A model generated the notes under the pieces. It saw only the letters and a program-made list of their open reading frames with translations. It ran no database searches and was not told the origin of the DNA. From Tissierella simiarum (GTDB lineage: Bacteria; Bacillota; Clostridia; Tissierellales; Tissierellaceae): a stretch of DNA of 64,000 nt. The stretch covers positions 1 to 64,000 of the forward strand of contig NZ_JAHLPM010000003.1 in assembly GCF_018917865.1 (NCBI RefSeq), read 5' to 3'. This document shows positions 54,334-62,738 of this stretch, piece by piece. Position 1 is the first letter of the stretch. Every line of letters begins with the position of its first letter. A program made the position numbers and the translations under genes.

Positions 54334-54801
54334 TACTACACATCTCCTTCTAATGTTTAATAATTATAACCTTAAAGAAAGATGTTCCATGTTTCTATTA
54401 ATTTTTTAAAACTAACCTTATTAAGGAGAGAAAGACCCTGTAAAATTATTCATAGGTCTATAAAACAAATAAGCATAATTAATGTATTGCATAAAGAATG
54501 CTGTAATTTTAACTTATTCTTATTAGGTATATCTCCAAAAGAAGCATGACAATAAAGCCTAACAAATCATTAGGCAAGAGACTTCTCTAAGGTTAAACCT
54601 ACAGTAATTTAGAATTTTCTAGCTTACTATTTAAGAATAAGTTTTAGCATAACTATACCTCCTATTATTGTAATATATTGATATAATATCATTATTATAT
54701 TATATACACAATCACTATCATCTTTAGAAACTTTTAAAATTAATTATATTGTATTATAATGTATTAAAGAAGAAATTAGACTGAAACAAGAAGGTGAACA
54801 T
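54334..54801. other. Intergenic stretch
   Basis: A short hairpin GCCTAA/TTAGGC lies at 54557-54575. No coding sequence recognised. It should hold the promoters of the two divergent flanking genes. Confidence 0.5.
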
Positions 54802-55065
54802 ATGGAGTATATCTTTATCATGTTACTGTTAGTTGGGATTTTATCACTTATAAATTTTGTTAACACATTACGAAAACAAGTCTCATATATGAATCTAAAG
54901 CTTGATAAGATTGCTAAACAAGTAGAAGCAGAAGAATTAAACATAGATAGCGAGCTAAGAACACTTATTTCAGAAGGAAAAAAAGTTGAAGCTGTTAAAA
55001 AACTAAGAGAATTTACGGGAATGGGTTTAAAAGAGGCTAAAGAGTACATTGATAAGTTATTATAA
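54802..55065 (+). CDS. Membrane-anchored L7/L12 C-terminal-domain protein
   Basis: An 87-residue protein. Residues 3-20 form a membrane anchor (YIFIMLLLVGILSLINFV), about 21-45 a short coiled coil, and 49-87 a domain with EGKKVEAVKKLREFTGMGLKEAKEYID, nearly the ribosomal L7/L12 C-terminal helix-loop-helix (K-x-x-V-I-K-x-V-R-x-x-T-G-L-G-L-K-E-A-K). In ribosomes that domain recruits GTPase translation factors. Here it is fixed to the membrane and lacks the L12 dimerisation domain. Function unknown. Ribosome site AGAAGGTG. Confidence 0.8.
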   Translation: MEYIFIMLLLVGILSLINFVNTLRKQVSYMNLKLDKIAKQVEAEELNIDSELRTLISEGKKVEAVKKLREFTGMGLKEAKEYIDKLL

Positions 55066-55127
55066 ACAAGTGTGAAATATGAGACATTAGAATATAAGTT
55101 TACTAACTATACTAATTAAATAACAAT

Positions 55128-55168
55128 AAAGTCCTGATTATCAAAAAAGATAATTGGGACTTTTTGCA
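55128..55168 (+). terminator. Terminator after the L7/L12-like gene
   Basis: AAAGTCC, ATTATC and their complements GATAAT, GGACTTT form a stem with a small internal mismatch, followed by TTTT. Confidence 0.75.
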
Positions 55169-55242
55169 TCTTATAAAAAATAATAAGGTAAAGACATACC
55201 CAATAAAATAAATTGAGTAATTAGGAAAATATGAATCTATTG

Positions 55243-55299
55243 TTGACATATAAAAAGAATAGTTATATTATATTAATAGACTGACGGTCAGTCTATTAA
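55243..55299 (+). promoter_or_regulatory. Promoter with perfect TetR-type operator
   Basis: TTGACA (55243-55248), 17 bases, TATTAT (55266-55271), immediately followed by a perfect palindrome of 13+1+13 bases at 55273-55299 whose core reads AGACTGACGGTCAGTCT. Such operators are bound by TetR/AcrR proteins. The regulator is encoded 19 bases downstream. Confidence 0.85.
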
Positions 55300-55317
55300 A
55301 TGTAAGGAAGTGATTAT

Positions 55318-55974
55318 TTGGTTCGAGTGTTGAAACAACCAGAAGAGAGAAAAGCAGAAATTATGGACATTGCCTGGTCGCTTTTTAGTTCTAAAGGCTA
55401 TGAAGAGACATCAGTAAATGAAATTATAGAAAATACAGGAATTGCAAAAGGCACGTTTTATTACTATTTTAAGTCAAAAGAAGAGATACTTGATGCAGTT
55501 ATTGAACGAAATATGGATAGACAAATTGAGAAGTTGAAAATAAGTTTAAATGATAAAGACTTAAATGCAATTGAAAAAATAAAGACAATAATAGTTAAAA
55601 ACCATGAACCCCAAGATGATTGTGATAATTTTGTAGATCATCTTCATAGAAAAGGGAATTTTGTAATGCATTATAAAAGTCTTATACAATCTGTTAAAAA
55701 ATATACTCCTCTGATTAGCGATATTATTAAGCAAGGGATCAATGAAGGGATATTTAAAACGGATTATCCAGTAGAAATTACAGAATTTTTATTGATAGGA
55801 ACAAATTTTTTGTTTGATCCTTCAATATTTACATGGAGTAAAGATGAGTATATATCGAAGATAAAATTAATTGAAGATGTTATAGAAACAAGTTTAAGGA
55901 CAGAAAAAGGAGCTTTTGCATTTTTATCAGAGATGACCGAACAATTATATCAAGAAAATGAAGGAATGAGGTAA
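55318..55974 (+). CDS. TetR/AcrR-family regulator
   Basis: A 218-residue repressor. N-terminal helix-turn-helix: IMDIAWSLFSSKGYEETSVNEIIENTGIAKGTFYYYFKSKEEIL (in parts), with the C-terminal ligand domain following. The most likely start is TTG 55318, preceded by AAGGAAGTGA. It should bind the palindrome at 55273-55299 and control itself and the methyltransferase gene five bases downstream. The inducing compound is unknown. Confidence 0.9.
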   Translation: MVRVLKQPEERKAEIMDIAWSLFSSKGYEETSVNEIIENTGIAKGTFYYYFKSKEEILDAVIERNMDRQIEKLKISLNDKDLNAIEKIKTIIVKNHEPQDDCDNFVDHLHRKGNFVMHYKSLIQSVKKYTPLISDIIKQGINEGIFKTDYPVEITEFLLIGTNFLFDPSIFTWSKDEYISKIKLIEDVIETSLRTEKGAFAFLSEMTEQLYQENEGMR

Positions 55975-55979
55975 ATAAT

Positions 55980-56765
55980 ATGAATAAAAGTACTATTGAA
56001 ATGCTTATAAATCCATATAATCAAGAATCGATATATTATAAAACAGTCGATGGACAGGAAGTTCTAACAGACCAGTCTGGAAATATAATTCCTTTTTGGA
56101 ATGGAATGCCGGATTTTTTATCTCTTGAAAAAACAGATGGACTTAATAAAAAATATAAGGAGTTTTATGATAAAATTAGTAGGTTTAATGATGCTGCTGA
56201 ACGAGTATATTCACTGTTTGTTAATCTTGATGAATTAAGACGGGAATGGATGAAAGATCTGGAAATAAAATCTGGAGATAAAGTGTTGGAAACTTCAGTT
56301 GGAACAGGTTGGAATATAAAAGTACTACCAAAGGATGCTAATTATTATGGGCTAGATATATCGAAAGGAATGCTTAATAAATGCATTATAAACCATAAAA
56401 AATGGAATAGAAGCATTGAATTATTTATTGGAAATGCTGAATATCTGCCATTTAAAGATGAAACTTTCGATAGTGTATTTCATGTAGGAGGTATTAACTT
56501 TTTTAATGATAGAAAAAGAGCTATTGAAGAGATGATAAGAGTAGCTAAAAAAGGAACAAAAATTATTATTATTGATGAAACTGAGAAAAAAGTAGCAAAG
56601 CAGTATGAAAAGACACCTTTTGTTGGTAAGTATTTCAGTCGATCTGAAATGGAACAATCAAGACTTGTTGTGCCTGTAGATTTGGTTCCAGAAGAAATGA
56701 AAGAAGTTTATGTAAAGCTTTTAGATAATGGTAAAATGTATCAAATAAGTTTTAGAAAACCGTAG
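55980..56765 (+). CDS. SAM-dependent methyltransferase with Trm112-like N-terminus
   Basis: A 261-residue methyltransferase. The N-terminal 45 residues (NPYNQESIYYKTVDGQ, LTDQSGNIIPFWNGMPDFL) recall the Trm112-like zinc-ribbon module but without the cysteines. The catalytic part has VLETSVGTGWNIKVLP, GLDISKGML, NAEYLPFKDETFDSVFHVGGINFF and RVAKKGTKIIIIDE, as in UbiE-type enzymes. Co-transcribed with the TetR gene (5-base gap), so it is probably induced by the TetR ligand and may modify it. Confidence 0.85.
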   Translation: MNKSTIEMLINPYNQESIYYKTVDGQEVLTDQSGNIIPFWNGMPDFLSLEKTDGLNKKYKEFYDKISRFNDAAERVYSLFVNLDELRREWMKDLEIKSGDKVLETSVGTGWNIKVLPKDANYYGLDISKGMLNKCIINHKKWNRSIELFIGNAEYLPFKDETFDSVFHVGGINFFNDRKRAIEEMIRVAKKGTKIIIIDETEKKVAKQYEKTPFVGKYFSRSEMEQSRLVVPVDLVPEEMKEVYVKLLDNGKMYQISFRKP

Positions 56766-57262
56766 AAATAGCTTTAGTTAGAGTACGAAAGACTGATTAA
56801 AAAATATAGAACAAATTATTCTATTTCAAAAAGTTATTCTTCTTGCTTCAGGGCTAAGAAATATACTATTTGGTAATTTTAAAAGCCAATTTATTGAAAT
56901 TATAAGAAAAATGAGTAACTTTTATTATTACAACGGTTGATATAAGAGATATAGAAGATTTATATAAAAATATAATAATCAGAGTATGTAGATGATCTTA
57001 TTTTGGTAATTTTAATGTTAAAAACATTAAAGATAAAAAAGTTGAATTTGAGGTTAACTTAAACAAAGAAGTTTTAAAGATGAAATAATAATCTATTAGA
57101 TAAACTATTAATTTATAATATAAATATAAATAGTATAAATATTGAGAAAATTATTAAACAAATTCATAGCAGTTCTAGTATTTGCTTTGCATTTTTTGTA
57201 CAATTAATGCAAAGCAATAGTTTTTTATTTCTGGTAATCTTATGATAAGAGGAGGAAACCTA
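56766..57262. other. Intergenic stretch with a decayed frame and a terminator
   Basis: A broken frame starting near 56817 (LFQKVILLASGLRNILFGNFKSQFIEIIRKMSNF, then after a frame change ITTVDIRDIEDLYKNII) looks like real but unrecognised protein sequence. A hairpin GCTTTGCATT/AATGCAAAGC (57184-57193, 57206-57215) followed by AATAGTTTTTT lies 48 bases ahead of the AraC start, where it could end transcripts or attenuate. Confidence 0.5.
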
Positions 57263-58120
57263 GTGGATTGGATTGAAAGAATGAATTTAGTAATAAACTA
57301 TATTGAAGATAACATTACATGTGATATTGACTATAGAGAAATAGCCAGAATCGCCTGTTGTCCAAATTATCACTTTCAACGTATGTTTGCATTTATGGCA
57401 GATATTTCACTATCTGAATATATAAGACGAAGGCGGTTAACTCTTGCTGCTTTTGAGCTTCAACAAAGTGACACAAGTGTTATTGAAATTGCACATAAAT
57501 ATGGCTATGAATCTCATTCGTCCTTTACACGTGCATTTCGTGAATTGCATGGTATTGCACCTATAGAGGCACGAAAAACTGGTGCGAAGCTTAAAGCTTA
57601 TCCTCCTATGTCTTTCCATATTTTAGTTAAGGGAGGTACAGAAATGAATTATAGAATTGAAGAAATTACTGAGTTTTCAGTAGTAGGTATTAAACAACAG
57701 GTTAGTACGGAAAAAGCATTCAGTTTAATTCCTTCACTTTGGGAAAATATACGGGAAAATGGTATGGCAGAAAGATTATTGGATTTAGCAGATGAGAAAA
57801 CTGGCCCTATGTCAAATAGTGTATTAGGTATTTGTACAGATGGTAATTGGGGTGAAAATGAGAAATTCAATTATTACATGGCTGTTTCCTGTGAAAAGGA
57901 ACCACCAGAAGATATGGAAAAACTAGAATTTTCTCAAAGCCAATGGGTGGTTTTTGAAGCACACACTCTATCGGATATAATAAAGGCTTGGAAACGTTTA
58001 TATACTGAATGGATACCTACATCAGGATATAATTTTGCCAATTTACCAGCCATTGAACGCTACTATCCTCCAGGGCATAATCCTCAAAATGAGCTATGGA
58101 TTCCAATTGTTAAAAGGTGA
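57263..58120 (+). CDS. AraC-family regulator with GyrI-like effector-binding domain
   Basis: A 285-residue regulator, paralogous to the one at 1363-2259. AraC DNA-binding domain in residues 1-105 (NYIEDNITCDIDYREIARIACCPNYHFQRMF, YGYESHSSFTRAFRELHGIAP in parts), then the effector-binding domain (MNYRIEEITEFSVVGIKQQ, ending WIPIVKR). GTG 57263 follows GAGGAGG by 7 bases. A second, stand-alone effector-domain gene lies 40 bases downstream, suggesting a coupled ligand-sensing unit. Confidence 0.9.
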   Translation: MDWIERMNLVINYIEDNITCDIDYREIARIACCPNYHFQRMFAFMADISLSEYIRRRRLTLAAFELQQSDTSVIEIAHKYGYESHSSFTRAFRELHGIAPIEARKTGAKLKAYPPMSFHILVKGGTEMNYRIEEITEFSVVGIKQQVSTEKAFSLIPSLWENIRENGMAERLLDLADEKTGPMSNSVLGICTDGNWGENEKFNYYMAVSCEKEPPEDMEKLEFSQSQWVVFEAHTLSDIIKAWKRLYTEWIPTSGYNFANLPAIERYYPPGHNPQNELWIPIVKR

Positions 58121-58160
58121 ATTATTATTTTCAAACTAAATCATGAAAGGAAAGATGAAA

Positions 58161-58712
58161 ATGGCTACATTGAAAAAAATAGAATTTGTAAACTTTGGTC
58201 CTTATAAAATTGTTGGAAAAGAAATGAGAACAAAGCATGAAATATCGAATCCAATTTATCCAACAAAATATCAGACAATTCCATCACTTTGGAGACAATG
58301 TTTCTCTGATGGTACTTATGAAACACTTGTGAAAATGAGCGATTATATACCAACTGAAATTTCAGATGATTATATTGGCTATATGAGAGACTATGATGAA
58401 TCAGATGGAACATTCACATATCTCGTTGGTATGTTTATGAAAACCAATACCCCTATACCTGATGGATATGCTTTTTATGATTTGCCTTTCTGTACCATTG
58501 CAAAAGCATGGATCGAGGGGGAAGAATATGACATATATCCCAATGCCCATTCATTAACAGTTGACGCAATTAATAAAAATGGATATGAAGTTGATTGGCC
58601 AAATTACTTTTCATGTGAGGTGTATACAAATTCACGTTTTGGAATACCTAAAAATAATGGAGAAAGAATTTTAATACTTGATTATTATATTCCATGTAAA
58701 AAGAGATCATAA
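58161..58712 (+). CDS. GyrI-like effector-binding domain protein
   Basis: A 183-residue protein of the GyrI-like small-molecule-binding group, without a DNA-binding part: ATLKKIEFVNFGPYKIVGKEMR, PSLWRQCFSDGTYETL, GYMRDYDESDGTFTYLVGMFM, IPDGYAFYDLP. Relatives bind or sequester cationic drugs and sometimes hydrolyse them. ATG 58161 is preferred (9 bases after AAAGGA); 58155 and 58143 are alternatives. Probably an operon with the AraC gene. Confidence 0.82.
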   Translation: MATLKKIEFVNFGPYKIVGKEMRTKHEISNPIYPTKYQTIPSLWRQCFSDGTYETLVKMSDYIPTEISDDYIGYMRDYDESDGTFTYLVGMFMKTNTPIPDGYAFYDLPFCTIAKAWIEGEEYDIYPNAHSLTVDAINKNGYEVDWPNYFSCEVYTNSRFGIPKNNGERILILDYYIPCKKRS

Positions 58713-58759
58713 AATAATAGGTCTGCAGATTAAGAAAGTTTAGTTGAATTATAGATGTA

Positions 58760-58796
58760 AAACCTAGCTTTTTAAATATTAGCTAGGTTTTTTATT
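58760..58796 (+). terminator. Terminator after the AraC/GyrI unit
   Basis: AAACCTAGCT/AGCTAGGTTT (58760-58769, 58781-58790) perfect 10-bp stem followed by TTTATT. Confidence 0.82.
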
Positions 58797-58909
58797 AGTA
58801 TATAACTATTTTATAGTATAAGAAAATTTTGCGTAAACTATAAAAACTAGACAATTAATCTAAGTTTATATAAACTAATATTAATGTAAATTATACTAGG
58901 GGGGATAAA

Positions 58910-59206
58910 GTGAATTATTTGGGATTTTTACATGGTTTAATAGCGTTTACATTAATAGGGTTATTTCATCCTGTAGTTATAAAAGCAGAGTATTATCTAG
59001 GAAGAAAAAGCATATTAATTTTTGTAGTAGTGGGATTTCTATCATTAATTGGTTCTTTAGCTACAGAGAACATACTTATATCTACTTCTTTTGGCATATT
59101 TGCTTTTTGTTGCTTTTGGAGTATTAAAGAAGTGATTGAACAAGAAGAAAGAGTTTTAGAAGGAAGATTTCCTAAAAATCCTAAAAGGGTTTATAAAGAA
59201 AGATAG
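58910..59206 (+). CDS. DUF4491 small membrane protein
   Basis: A 98-residue protein with about three membrane segments (4-23, 36-53, 58-74) and the C-terminal motif IKEVIEQEERVLEGRFPKNPKR (in parts), diagnostic of DUF4491. GTG start at 58910 behind AGGGGGGAT. Function unknown; single gene. Confidence 0.85.
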   Translation: MNYLGFLHGLIAFTLIGLFHPVVIKAEYYLGRKSILIFVVVGFLSLIGSLATENILISTSFGIFAFCCFWSIKEVIEQEERVLEGRFPKNPKRVYKER

Positions 59207-59407
59207 AAGTATAGATAAGTCTTACTAACTTTCTATTTAAATTCTGAAAGTATAAAATGGAAAGTAGCATATATAATATTCCTTATAAAAGATGTTAAGA
59301 CAAGCCGTATTATGGGGTATAATATAAATATATGAATAATAAATGAAGGATAATGTTTTAAATAGCTTTGGAAAATAAAGCATATGATTACTAGAAGGGA
59401 GACTATT

Positions 59408-59764
59408 ATGGAATATTTATTTATTTGCTATTCGAAATGTAGCACTTGTAAAAAGGCAAAAAAGTGGCTAGATGATAATAATATCCTATATAAAGAAAGA
59501 CCTATCAATGAGAATAACCCTACTGCAGATGAGTTAAAGGAATGGATAGTCAAAAGTGGATATCCCATTAAGAGATTCTTTAATACAAGTGGGAACCTAT
59601 ATAAGGAGTTAGGTCTAAAAGATAAGTTGCCAAACATGTCAGATGATGAGAAAATTATGCTCTTGGCTACAGATGGCATGCTTGTTAAAAGACCTATTCT
59701 TGTAGGTGAAGATGTTGTTTTAGTTGGTTTTAAGGAAGAAGAATGGAATAAAATATTAAAATAA
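59408..59764 (+). CDS. ArsC/Spx-family thioredoxin-like protein (YffB type)
   Basis: A 118-residue thioredoxin-fold protein of the arsenate-reductase/Spx superfamily. N-terminal redox motif YSKCSTCKKAKKWLD (C-x-x-C), then ERPINENNPTADELKEWI, the conserved RFFNTSG (R-x-x-x-x-x-G/T-x), and C-terminal MLVKRPILVGEDVVLVGF. Many YffB-like members have no arsenate activity, and no ars genes are near. ATG 59408 has AAGGGAG ahead. Confidence 0.9.
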   Translation: MEYLFICYSKCSTCKKAKKWLDDNNILYKERPINENNPTADELKEWIVKSGYPIKRFFNTSGNLYKELGLKDKLPNMSDDEKIMLLATDGMLVKRPILVGEDVVLVGFKEEEWNKILK

Positions 59765-59866
59765 AATATAATAGATTCAATACTATACAGGTAATGAATC
59801 TAATGTATAAACTTATAGGAAGCAATACCTATATTTGTTAAAAAAATAATAAATGAAGGTGATAAT

Positions 59867-60028
59867 ATAAATAATTACAAATGTACCGTATGTGGATATA
59901 TTTATAGACCTGAAAGAGGGGATAAGCTTCACGATATAGAGACAAATACTTCTTTTGAGGATCTACCAGATGATTGGAGGTGCCCTACTTGTAACCAGCC
60001 TAAAATGGCCTTTGAAGAAATAAAATAG
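59867..60028 (+). CDS. Rubredoxin with apparent ATA start
   Basis: A 53-residue rubredoxin. The Fe(Cys)4 site is formed by KCTVCGYIY and RCPTCNQPK, with the family middle TSFEDLPDDWRCP. It transfers electrons in anaerobic oxidative-stress and redox reactions. No ATG, GTG or TTG occurs in frame between the upstream stop (TAG near 59818) and the first Cys. An ATA at 59867, positioned after GAAGGTGAT with good spacing, is where the start should be. Either AUA is used weakly, or the start codon mutated, or it is a sequence error. Confidence 0.8.
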   Translation: MNNYKCTVCGYIYRPERGDKLHDIETNTSFEDLPDDWRCPTCNQPKMAFEEIK

Positions 60029-60079
60029 AAAAGAGATTATTATAAATTAACTATAAAATAAAGATTAGGAGTAATGAAA

Positions 60080-60472
60080 ATGGATTGGTTAAAAAAATTT
60101 ATGACTGGTAGATATGGTGGAGACCAGCTTTCTAATGCTTTGCTATTATTATCATTATTATTAACATTGGTAGGCCGATTAACTAAAATTCCATTATTAA
60201 TATTTATTAGCTATATTCCTTTAGGAGTATGTTTTTTTAGAGTATTTTCACGGAACATATCTAAGCGAAGTATGGAGAACTATAAGTTTGCCATGTTTAT
60301 GAGTCCTGCTTATTCCTGGTTAAAAAAAACTCAGAACAATATTAAAGAATCAAAAACTCATACACGCTTTAAATGCCCAAATTGCAAATCCAAATTGCGA
60401 CTTCCAAGAGGTAAAGGGAAAGTTATTGTTACTTGCCCTAAATGTAAGACAAAATTTGATAAAAGAACATAG
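60080..60472 (+). CDS. Zinc-ribbon membrane protein
   Basis: A 130-residue protein. Two hydrophobic segments (about 16-33 and 36-53) anchor it. The C-terminus is a zinc ribbon with two C-x-x-C pairs, FKCPNCKSKLRLPRGKGKVIVTCPKCKTKF (in parts), of the MJ0042/zinc-ribbon type. ATG 60080 lies 9 bases after AGGAG. It is 66 bases ahead of a membrane J-domain gene on the same strand. Confidence 0.8.
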   Translation: MDWLKKFMTGRYGGDQLSNALLLLSLLLTLVGRLTKIPLLIFISYIPLGVCFFRVFSRNISKRSMENYKFAMFMSPAYSWLKKTQNNIKESKTHTRFKCPNCKSKLRLPRGKGKVIVTCPKCKTKFDKRT

Positions 60473-60538
60473 ATAGATTAATACTAAGTCTATCATTAGG
60501 TTAATAAATACTAACAATAAAGAGGAGTTTTACAATAA

Positions 60539-61312
60539 ATGAATATATTTAAAAAGCTATTTGGTAAAATAATATATGGTATTGGTAAAATAGTAGATGC
60601 GGTATTAGGTTTTTTCATTCTTATAGTAAATTTTATAGTGACAGCTGTAGTCAGTGTTGGGAAAGGATTCCTTGGTTTTATAGGTTTAGGAGGACTGTTG
60701 TTTTTATTTATGCTAGGACCTTTTGGTATTGCATTGTTATTAAATCCTATTGTGTTTTTGATTATATTCTTATTTGTAATAGTTCCAATATTAGGGACTA
60801 AATTGGTATCCTATCTAAAGTATATAAGGTATATGACTACAGAGTTTCTTTTTGATCATGCTGACAGCCTTATTTATGGAAAGAAAAGTCAATTTCGATC
60901 ATTTAGTGAATATGGCAGGAAATATAAAAGAATGGAAGAAGATAGAAGAAGAAAAGAGCAGCAACAGCGTCAGGCTGAACAACAAAGAATGTGGGAAGAA
61001 AAATTTAGGCAATGGCATGAATATCAAAATTCCCAAAGTTGGAATAATAGTTATGGAGGATATAGAAATGAACAAACCTATGCAAATCCAACTACAGAGT
61101 TTAAAAATAAATATGAAAAAAGCTGCGATGTCCTAGGAGTTAGATATGATGCAGATATCTATGAAATAAAATTAGCATATAGAAAAAAAGCTAAAGAATA
61201 TCACCCAGATTTAAATAAGTCGCCAAATGCAACAGAACTTTTTCAAAAAGTAAATGATGCATATGAGTTTTTGAGTGTTGAGAATATAGAAAGGTACAAG
61301 AGTATAAAGTAG
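60539..61312 (+). CDS. Membrane-anchored J-domain (DnaJ-like) protein
   Basis: A 257-residue co-chaperone. Residues about 19-92 are hydrophobic (two to three membrane helices with glycine-rich loops), about 120-165 a charged coil rich in Q, E and R, and 194-254 a J domain: [36 protein letters not shown] (in parts), with the essential HPD. The J domain is at the C-terminus, unlike DnaJ, and would activate Hsp70 at the membrane. Ribosome site AAAGAGGAG. Confidence 0.88.
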   Translation: MNIFKKLFGKIIYGIGKIVDAVLGFFILIVNFIVTAVVSVGKGFLGFIGLGGLLFLFMLGPFGIALLLNPIVFLIIFLFVIVPILGTKLVSYLKYIRYMTTEFLFDHADSLIYGKKSQFRSFSEYGRKYKRMEEDRRRKEQQQRQAEQQRMWEEKFRQWHEYQNSQSWNNSYGGYRNEQTYANPTTEFKNKYEKSCDVLGVRYDADIYEIKLAYRKKAKEYHPDLNKSPNATELFQKVNDAYEFLSVENIERYKSIK

Positions 61313-61423
61313 GTTTACTATAATTAATGTGTGGTATTAAGGAAATAGGTAAAATTTAAGAACAAAAATATGTTGAAAAATGTCATATTTTCTGATATAT
61401 TCATTATGTTAAAATAAAATATT

Positions 61424-61601
61424 TGCTCTCATATAATCCCGATAATATGGTTCGGGAGTTTCTACAGGATAGCCGTAAATTATCCTACTATGGGTCAGGA
61501 TAACAGATAACAATTACAAAGGTGGGATTATCAATTCTAACCTTTGTTTGCGTCTTGAAAAGACTGGAATTCTTTCCTATAGGAAAGAATTCCAGTCTTT
61601 T
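61424..61601 (+). ncRNA. Guanine-type purine riboswitch with terminator
   Basis: Aptamer at about 61428-61498 with the conserved strings ATATAATCC, AATATGG, GGGAGTTTCTAC, GCCGTAAAT and CTACTATGGG. The C of ACTA at the ligand-pairing position (position 74 numbering) fits guanine or hypoxanthine, not adenine. It is followed by a terminator whose arms 61558-61579 and 61580-61601 are perfectly self-complementary over 22 bases, ending CTTTTGTT. It precedes a purine permease and a phosphoribosyltransferase gene. Confidence 0.92.
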
Positions 61602-61650
61602 GTTATATATGCATTCCATTGTTTGAGAGCAATGCAAAGGAGAGACAAAA

Positions 61651-62718
61651 ATGGATTTACTAAAAGATTTACTTGCAGCATTGAGTGTTATTCTTAACGG
61701 ATTACCTCAAGGACTTTTAGCATTATCATTTGGATTTGCATCTGTGCCAACAGCATTTGCCTTTATTGTTGGTGCAGTAGGATGTTTAGCTTTTGGTGTA
61801 GTAGCTCCAGTTTCATTTCAAGCAGAAACCATTACATTGGCAGGAACAATGGGAAAAAATATGAAAGAGCGAATATCCATGGTTATTTTAGGTGCCGTAG
61901 GTATGACTATCATAGGTACGTTTGGTTTATTGGAAAAAATTGTAGACTTTATCGGACCTGCAATTACTAGTGGAATGATGGCAGGCGTAGGTATTATGTT
62001 GACACGAGTAGCTGTTGACATGGCAAGAAAAAACAAAATTGTTGGTTTTAGTTCCATTACAATTAGCTTTGTTATTTATATGATTACAAAAGATTTGGTA
62101 TACACAATTGCCATTTCAGTTATCACATCAAGTGCTATTGCATTGGCATTAAAGCAGAAGTCGGATATTAACATTACTGAAAGGGAGAAGTTAGTTTTCC
62201 AAAAGCCTATTATAAACATCGAAGTTATTCGTGGTGCTTTAGCCATGATATGTCTAAATATAGGTGCTAATATTGCATTTGGAAAGATTACTGGTAATAT
62301 TGCAAATACTAATGTAAATATTGACCATCTATCCATCATAAGCAGTTTGGCAGATTTGGCATCTGCAATATTTGGAGGTGGGCCTGTTGAGTCTATTATT
62401 TCTGCCACAGGAGGTGCACCACATCCTTTATTTTCAGGTGTTCTAATGATGGTATTAATGGCAGTTATTTTGTTTGCAGGTTTGTTGCCTAAAATGGGAA
62501 AATATATACCTAGTGAATCAATTGCGGGTTTTTTATTTGTACTGGGAGCTATTGTAACTGTGCCAGTTAATGCTGCAGCTGCACTAAATGTAACAGGTGT
62601 GTCAGGTGGGGCGATTGTTGGAGGAATAACTATGACAGTAACAGCTATTACCGATCCATTTTTAGGGATGTTGGCAGGAATTATCTTTAAAGCCTTTGCC
62701 AGTGTCTTAGGGATATAA
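61651..62718 (+). CDS. NCS2-type nucleobase permease
   Basis: A 355-residue membrane protein with about ten to twelve helices. The middle has FGGGPVESIISATGG, similar to the NCS2/xanthine-uracil permease motif, and the C-terminal half has PKMGKYIPSESIAGFLF. It is shorter than typical NCS2 permeases (about 430). Since a guanine-type riboswitch precedes it, it presumably imports guanine, hypoxanthine or xanthine. Ribosome site AAAGGAGAG. Operonic with the next gene. Confidence 0.85.
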   Translation: MDLLKDLLAALSVILNGLPQGLLALSFGFASVPTAFAFIVGAVGCLAFGVVAPVSFQAETITLAGTMGKNMKERISMVILGAVGMTIIGTFGLLEKIVDFIGPAITSGMMAGVGIMLTRVAVDMARKNKIVGFSSITISFVIYMITKDLVYTIAISVITSSAIALALKQKSDINITEREKLVFQKPIINIEVIRGALAMICLNIGANIAFGKITGNIANTNVNIDHLSIISSLADLASAIFGGGPVESIISATGGAPHPLFSGVLMMVLMAVILFAGLLPKMGKYIPSESIAGFLFVLGAIVTVPVNAAAALNVTGVSGGAIVGGITMTVTAITDPFLGMLAGIIFKAFASVLGI

Positions 62719-62738
62719 TATATAAGGAGGATTTAATA

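Noticed and set aside
59408-59764. Arsenate reductase assignment
   Set aside because: YffB-like sequence and absence of ars genes do not support arsenate reduction.
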